The position numbers and the translations under genes were made by a program. Below the pieces are notes generated by a model that was not told the DNA's origin, did no database searches, and was given only the letters and a program-made list of their open reading frames with translations. Shown here piece by piece: positions 57,898-64,000 of a DNA stretch of 64,000 bases (position 1 is the first letter of the stretch; every line of letters begins with the position of its first letter). The DNA is taken from contig MQVO02000032.1 of assembly GCA_001986395.2 (NCBI GenBank), forward strand, positions 124,001-188,000, read 5' to 3'. This DNA comes from Irpex lacteus (lineage: Eukaryota > Basidiomycota > Agaricomycetes > Polyporales > Irpicaceae).

Positions 57898-59374
57898 GAA
57901 TCTCCGTAGCACCTATTGGGTAGGACGTGCAGCTCAATGGTGCCGCTCCTTATATACCGCTTCTTTGTTGCCTCCATACTCAGGACCATTCGGGATAGTA
58001 CACTAAAGTCTATCGCCCACACGGTGACACTGTAAGCCAGGCCATGATCAGTCAAGTGCAGAACGCAGGGAAGAGGCCAAGGCGACTCACAAAAACACGT
58101 AAGAATGTTGAGCCTAGGTCAAATTGTGAGTTACTGGTTTGTTTGCTGATAAAGAACGGTTCCACTTACATCCAGTGCTACACCTTCCATAATGATGTTC
58201 AAGGTACATGTAGCTGATGCAATAATCATCGTATATGAACATCATGAGTAGACGGGCACTTACCAGTGAGGACCTGGAGAGACGATGGTTGTATCAGATC
58301 GCACATAGGAGCTAGCAATACCACTCCGTTCTCACCAAGAGGGATAGACATCCATCACGTCTCAGACGATTCATGACGTCTTGACTCCGCCGATATGGTG
58401 TTTCAAGCGCGCTGCTAGCAATCAACAGTATAGTAAACACATTGAAGGTCAACTTTGGTGGTCGTAATCAGTGAACAACAAGAGACTCCAGATATCGCGA
58501 TGTTCAGACTTACCAGTGATATCCATATTCCGAGGGCCAGATTGGACTTGTGCGGAATGATACACACGGGAGGTATTTTCAGTACAGTAGCATTGTCTGT
58601 TATGGACAGTCAGTACGGTATCGGGGTTCTTATCTTGATACTGCTACATACCCATAAGGTACTTCACATATAAGATGGTCATGATAAACATGCATCCATA
58701 TGTTAGCGCAAAAATCGCCCGCAGCAACTTTGCGGTGTATTTTCTGTGTTTCCATAAAGCCAATACTTTCGTGGCTACGATGGCTATAGGGCGGTCAGTA
58801 CTCTTGCTCGTTAATTCGATAGTTTCAGTTATCTACCATGAGATAGGCCTACTCCAACGAAAGTGAAGATACTGTCGACTATCAGCGAAGTTCGGCAACT
58901 GGAATAGGATTATCCATTAGTACATGTCTGTGTCGCATAATCGATCTTACATCTGCAGAAACATACTGTTAGGGGTGAATAGTTCGAGAATCGAGATAGA
59001 CGTACTTCTTCAGTGTTAGGCAGAGACCCCGATGTAGTAGCTGTATAGTGCAGGTGGACATCTGATCTCCCAGCAAAGAAACAAGATGGACGTACTGACG
59101 AGGTTCAACACGGATCCAAGGATAGTTGCATATCGGGAACACAGAAATAAGACACTAGTAAATGAGTGCGATCCAGGACGCCAGAAGAATTCGATTTCGT
59201 CCCCCACAGTGAGAACATAGTCCCACAGAACACATATAGTTCCTGCAGCTAATGACCTCCGTCAGCAATACATATCAAGCAAGAGAAAAGAAAGTGTTGA
59301 CCAAAGACGTAGCGTGTATTGAATATCCAGCTGAGATCTTCGAGGGCCAGTGCCTCAATGGTTTTGTCTTCCAT
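57898..59374 (-). CDS. DUF6533-family multi-pass membrane protein
   Basis: The start is MEDKTIEALALEDLSWIFNT at 59374. Exon 1 ends at 59302 and joins exon 2 (59248-59100) in phase: RYVFAAGTICVLWDYVLTVG, then DEIEFFWRPGSHSFTSVLFL and CSRYATILGSVLNL. This is the DUF6533 signature: YxLTxxDEIxxxW...K/TxLFLxxRY. Further exons at about 59030-58990, 58880-58700, 58620-58500 and 58420-58330 encode membrane helices and SQDVMNRLRRDGCLSLL, the conserved RDG turn of the family. The last exon has HLTDHGLAYSVTVWAIDFSV, LSRMVLSMEATKKRYI and the stop at 57898. Function is unknown; this family is expanded only in Agaricomycetes. Middle exon edges are approximate. Confidence 0.7.
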
Positions 59375-60280
59375 ATGACAGCTCAGCGACACCCGCAGGG
59401 CAGCAGTCAGAAAATGGAGGGAGGTAGAACGAGCAACGTACCATACACAAGCCCAGTTATTACTGGGATCTTTATGGTTACCAATTACAATGGAAGCAGA
59501 TGGGAATTTACCTTCGCCATTACAATCCATCCCTAGCGTGGGCATCTGAACTATCATTGCTGATATAAACTCCAAATACCATCTGCATATCAAGATGATC
59601 AGCCTGCTAAGAGATACTCATATACATAACTTTCAATTGCGTCAAACCTTCGCCAACTTCGAAGACGAAACCAGACTCCTGACGCTTACCTGGATAGCGA
59701 CTGCCAGATGTTCCGAAGGGGAGGGTATGCTCTGACACAACTTGAAGCATGTGCGGTCGATACGAGGTGGTGTTACGCCATCACCCTGAGTAAGTCTACG
59801 CAAAGAGATCACAACACTAGTTGAGTATCGAAAAGTTAGTTCCAAGACGCATGCGGAAAGCATCAGTATCACGAACCTTGCGACGGCAGAACTTCATAAG
59901 GTGATGCAGCTGAGATTAAATGATCATGAGGTATAGTAAGACGACCTAAATGATAACTGCCATGAATTGTGGGTACGGTTCGCGTTCGCGATAGTTCGGT
60001 AAGTTGAAATTGAGGAGTATCTTGAGCTCGAGACACAGGTACTACAGTACTGGCCATGGTTCACTCATGATCAGGAGGCTTTGAAGTTCGAAACCGAAAT
60101 CAACTTCGTAAACGGGCGCCTAACCATCCCGACACTGTGACGTCACACTCTGTCCCCCGCTATGCGTGACAATGCATGACTGCCTTATTGAGTCGAGCAA
60201 TAATCGTTTGAACTTGTACCTGAACCCTCACATGCTTCTGATGAACCGCGTCCACCCTAACCTGTCATAACTGCAAGCTG
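59375..60280. other. Divergent region with an unresolved minus-strand frame
   Basis: On the minus strand 60057-59869 reads MASTVVPVSRAQDTPQFQLT and ends PYEVLPSQG near a splice-like junction. It is followed at 59872-59680 by MLSACVLELTFRYSTSVVIS and GVTPPRIDRTCFKLCQSI, and at 59593-59500 by YLEFISAMIVQMPTLGMDC. These might be exons of another small membrane protein or an upstream extension of the DUF6533 gene. No firm assembly was reached. The NTO1-like promoter also lies here. Confidence 0.25.
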
Positions 60281-63200
60281 ATGGCGCGCCACGCGAGTTC
60301 CCCAGCACCTGCCTCGCTACCCAAGGTCTCGTTTACTAAAGTCTTGGATGAGTACTCTTCTCATCCTGCAGGTGTGGCAGACCTTCAAGCTCGCTCTTAC
60401 GGATGTGCGTACGATGGTATGGCTGCATAGAAGTGTGCTTATATGAACCCAGACAACGATGGTTCTAACTTCAAGAGGCCCGATAACTATATTCGGTACA
60501 TAGGTAACTATCTGGATCTTTAATGACATTGGCCAACCAACTCACCACTCGCAGAGCCTTTGGAAAGCGAGTTGGCCCAGCAGGTCGAGTATGACATGGA
60601 CGACCAAGGTGAATTGTTGATCAACTGTTAACATACTTCGACTTACGCAAAGCGCAAGACCAAGAGTGGTTGGAATCGGTCAACGCGGACAGGCGCAAGG
60701 AGCAGCTGGACAAGGTGTCTTATGAGGTGTTTGAAATAGTCATGGATAAGCTGGAGAAGGAATGGTTTGACCTGGTGCGTCGAACGTTCATGTACTTCTC
60801 GAACCTGCGTTCTCACTCAGAAATACAGACCAAAACTATCCCGAAACCAGACTTCGCTATGCCCTCGGAAGACTCGACGTGCGCTATATGCGACGACTCC
60901 GAGGGCGAGAACACCAACGCTATCGTTTTCTGCGATGGTTGCAATCTCGCCGTCCATCAAGGTTCGTGACGAATCTGTTTACACCCGCAACAATAGTCAC
61001 GCCGATTCTCCTGTTTCAGACTGCTATGGAGTGCCCTACATCCCTGAAGGCCAGTGGCTTTGCAGAAAGTGCACTGTTTCTCCCGAGAATCCGGTCGTAC
61101 GTGTCATCAGTCAAAACAACCATGACTGCATAGGCTGATAGTCGTCATAGTCCTGCATTCTCTGTCCTAACGAAGGAGGTGCTTTCAAGCAGACAGTACA
61201 AGGAGAGTGGGTTCATCTCCTCTGCGCTATATGGGTACCCGAGACTAGAGTGGCAAACGAGGTCTTCATGGAGCCGATTACTGGCGTAGATACAATCACG
61301 AAGCCGCGATGGAGATTAGTAAGAATTATTCAATTACGCATACGTTTTGTAGTATTGACTCCCTCTATCCATGTTGTACATGTAGAAGTGCTCTCTGTGC
61401 GATGTGCGAATGGGCGCGTGCATCCAATGCATCAAGTCGTCCTGTACCCTTGCATTCCATGCCACCTGTGCGCGCAAGGAGAAACTGCTGATGCCCATGA
61501 AAGCTACTCAAGGTTCTGAAGCGCCTGTACTAGCTTGCTACTGCGAGAAACATCTTCCGGTGTGTTCCTATCGTCCTGTCTCTATATATCGTACTCACCC
61601 CTTTGTACAGAGAGAACAAGCAGAAGCCCGCGCCGCCGCACTGGCATCCGAGAAGGTTGATGGCGTAGGCGATGCTGACAACCAGAAATCGTCGAAGACG
61701 GCTCGTGCGTATGCGAAGACGTACAAGCTCGGGCCTCCACTGGTGCCTAAGATCATCGTTGATAGGCTTATGCAGTACATTGGCAAGGTCACGCTTCGGC
61801 AAAAACGAGAGTTCGTCATCCTCGTATGCAAATATTGGAGCTTGAAGAGAGAGGCTCGCCGTGGAGCACCACTTTTGAAGAGGTTACATTTGGAGCCATG
61901 GACTGCATCGAATAGTGGAAGGAATCATAGCGAGGAGGATAAAATGATTAAATTGGAGGTCAGCCATTTGAAAGCTTTGTGTGTGGGCCAGTCTGATACC
62001 CGTGTTCAGATGCTCAAGAAATTGAAAACGGATCTTGACAAGACACGCGAACTTGCCCAGCTGTCCAAGCAACGAGAGACCCAGAAGTTGCTACAAGCAC
62101 GAGCGGTGTACAAGCTTCTCAAGCGCACCCTATTACCTTCCCAAGCTGCATTGCGAGCGGCGTTTGCTCGAATCGTGGGGTAAGTCCAGACGACGTCTCT
62201 CAATAGCTGCGTCTGACACGTGGCAGCTTTGACCGGCAGGACTTCTTCAAAAGCCCTGTATCTAGAATCGACGTTCCTGATTACTACGACATCGTTAAGC
62301 AACCAATTTGCTGGGACGTCATCGACAAGAAGCTCAGTAGTTACGAGTATATGGATCTAGACGACCTCAAGGTGGGAGCAATCCGTCGTTATCGAATGCG
62401 TCGCTCATCTCATAGCAGAAAGATGTCTATCTCGTCTTGGATAATGCACTGCTGTATAACCGACCTGATACGCCCTATTCTAAAGCCGCACTAAAGATCA
62501 AGTCTCACGCGGATAGAATCCTCACCGAGTTGGAGCAAGCGAAGGTCCTGCATCCCGAATTGCTCGATAACTCTGTCGAATCATCTGAGCCGGAGGCCAG
62601 CTCGTCTCGTCTCCTCGTTGGCGACCTTGAGCCTCCTCTTGAAGTCCTGCAGCCCCTATTCTCCCGCGACAGCATCGCTAACGACATGGAGACCATACTC
62701 GAAACCGATCCTACGACATCCCTGTTTAATTTCGAGTTTGCCAAAGAGAAACCTCCACCCACACCACCTCCACCTAAGCCAAAGCGCGATCGTAAAGCTG
62801 ATCTAGATCGTGCTCGACAGGAAAGGATCGCTGTGGCTGGTGAACGTGCAATGACACGGAGCACTGGAGGTGCTCTTACTGATAGCAGTCGACCATCTCT
62901 GGAACCCATTGACGTGGAAATCGCCGAAGGCCAAATCCACGAAGACCATCACGATGAAAGGCGGCGGAAGCGGCCTAAAATCGTATTACCTGGTCATGCA
63001 GATGTTCCACCGGTTGTCGACGAGGTCGATGGTCGGGAGATGTTTATGAAGTTCGATGTTGGTTGGATTTTGCCGGATACGACGAGACGGGGTGGTCGTG
63101 CACCTGTAGACCGTCATCCCATCGAACCGAGACGGAAGAAGCCTAAGACTGGTGAGTTTCGATGCGTTCGATAGGACTATTGCTGAAGCCAAAAGTAGAA

Positions 63201-64000
63201 CGTGAGAGGTCGCACTTGTCTACAGAAGGCACGGCTGTCGCGCCAGAGGATATGGCTGGACCCAGTGGCCATGCCCACGAGGGTGAGGCCACTACCAACA
63301 GCGTTCCGATGCATGTACCTGAAGATGAGGCTGTGAAGATGCAAGTCGATGACGCTGTCCAGCTTCCTGAGACACCGCAACCCGACTCTGCTATGGATGT
63401 CTCGCCATTGGTGGCCAGCGATGTCCCCGTCCCCGTGGTGGATCCGCAGCCTTCGAATACGGAAATGGACCTGGCACTAGATCAAGAACAACCTGTTACT
63501 GAGGAAACACCCGACATTGTTAATGCTATCATCTATCCTCCAGACTCGATCCCTGTGAATACGGGTATTCAAGTTGAGACACAGCGTGAGGAGTCCCTCC
63601 ATGAAGCTGCTGCTGAGGTAGGGCCGGAAGCAGGGGTAGAGGCGGAGACAAGGGCGGAGGCGGAGGTAGACGCGGCGGCACAAGAGGAGGAAGAGGAGGA
63701 GGACGAAAGGCCTGTGCAGGTCATTGTCATCGACGTGCTTGACACGCCTGCAACTCGCAGAGAGAAGAATATGCGAAGGAAAGCGGAACGACTACGGAAA
63801 TCTTCTTTCGGTGGTCCCCAACCAGGCCCCTCGCGACCAGGCAATGGCGAACACTTCATCGATATGCAGGACAGCGGCAATCCCGATTCTGACGCTCATT
63901 CCGAGCTGACCGCTCTCTCCTCGGATGAAGAAGATCAAGATGATAGAAACAGTGGCGAGAACGCAATAGCCCCGGAGCCCTCACATGAGGTGCGGGTGCA
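60281..64000 (+). CDS. NTO1: NTO1/BRPF-like chromatin protein: EPL, PHD, extended PHD, bromodomain (3' end outside window)
   Basis: The start is [20 protein letters not shown] at 60281, followed by exons [17 protein letters not shown] and [18 protein letters not shown], the enhancer-of-polycomb-like region. Then [20 protein letters not shown]. The PHD finger is [40 protein letters not shown] and CRKC. The extended PHD starts at [20 protein letters not shown], then [20 protein letters not shown], and after an intron [35 protein letters not shown] helical region follows ([20 protein letters not shown]). The bromodomain (about 62225-62520) has [40 protein letters not shown] and [14 protein letters not shown]. 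The tail is acidic and low-complexity (63590-63720). It is the scaffold and histone reader of the NuA3 H3 acetyltransferase. The window ends before the stop, so a C-terminal PWWP, present in animal BRPF proteins, cannot be judged. Confidence 0.9.

Noticed and set aside
1..64000. Biosynthetic gene cluster
   Set aside because: An oxidoreductase, a carrier and cyclases are present, but no synthase, P450, or pathway-specific regulator was found, and the genes are separated by housekeeping genes.

Overview
The window looks like nuclear DNA of a filamentous basidiomycete, most likely an Agaricomycete. Genes are dense and broken by many short introns of about 50-60 nt with GT...AG ends and CTNAN-like branch points. 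Several families typical of mushrooms are present: a DUF6533 membrane protein, a second multi-pass membrane family, F-box proteins, a FunK1 kinase, and a TPR/CHAT protein. No prokaryotic operon, CRISPR array or rRNA gene was seen, and no tRNA gene could be supported.

Layout. Bases 1-1517 (minus) hold a multi-pass membrane protein cut by the window edge. 3030-5814 (minus) is an Abp1/drebrin-like actin-binding protein (ADF-H, proline-rich linker, two SH3 domains). 6138-7480 (plus) is a mitochondrial carrier transcribed divergently from it. 8218-14987 (plus) holds an F-box protein, a putative cyclase (PF04199 type) and a second F-box protein. 15164-16450 (minus) is ALG5, followed by a four-or-more-TM membrane protein (16980-18372, minus) and a close paralogue of the cyclase on the opposite strand (19131-20994). 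A decayed third copy of the cyclase lies at about 40360-40930.

The centre (22.1-36.1 kb) is the most striking part. One TPR/CHAT (caspase-like) gene is split by two transposable elements: a 4.06-kb hAT DNA transposon (23383-27443, 8-bp target duplication, 978-residue transposase) and a 6.0-kb Ty3/gypsy chromovirus in antisense orientation (28838-34845, two 233-bp LTRs that read as identical, 5-bp target duplication, one 1789-codon gag-pol frame). With each element and one target-duplication copy left out, the host frame runs through both sites without a stop, so both insertions look young.

After this come mitochondrial HSP78 (36223-39588, minus), the cyclase relic, a FunK1 kinase (41769-44840, plus), a vezatin/Inp2-like membrane protein (45671-49013, minus), a FAD-dependent DAO-type oxidoreductase with a 15-nt micro-exon (49578-51393, plus), a probable ETT1/NRO1-like protein (52072-55054, minus), an unassigned stretch (55.1-57.9 kb), a DUF6533 membrane protein (57898-59374, minus) and an NTO1/BRPF-like chromatin reader (60281 to the window end, plus).

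Most single-copy genes are housekeeping functions: N-glycosylation, actin cortex, mitochondrial proteostasis and transport, histone acetylation, translation. Between them lie lineage-expanded families and mobile DNA. No multigene pathway is evident. Exon edges were worked out by hand from splice sites and reading frame, so small exons may be off where noted.
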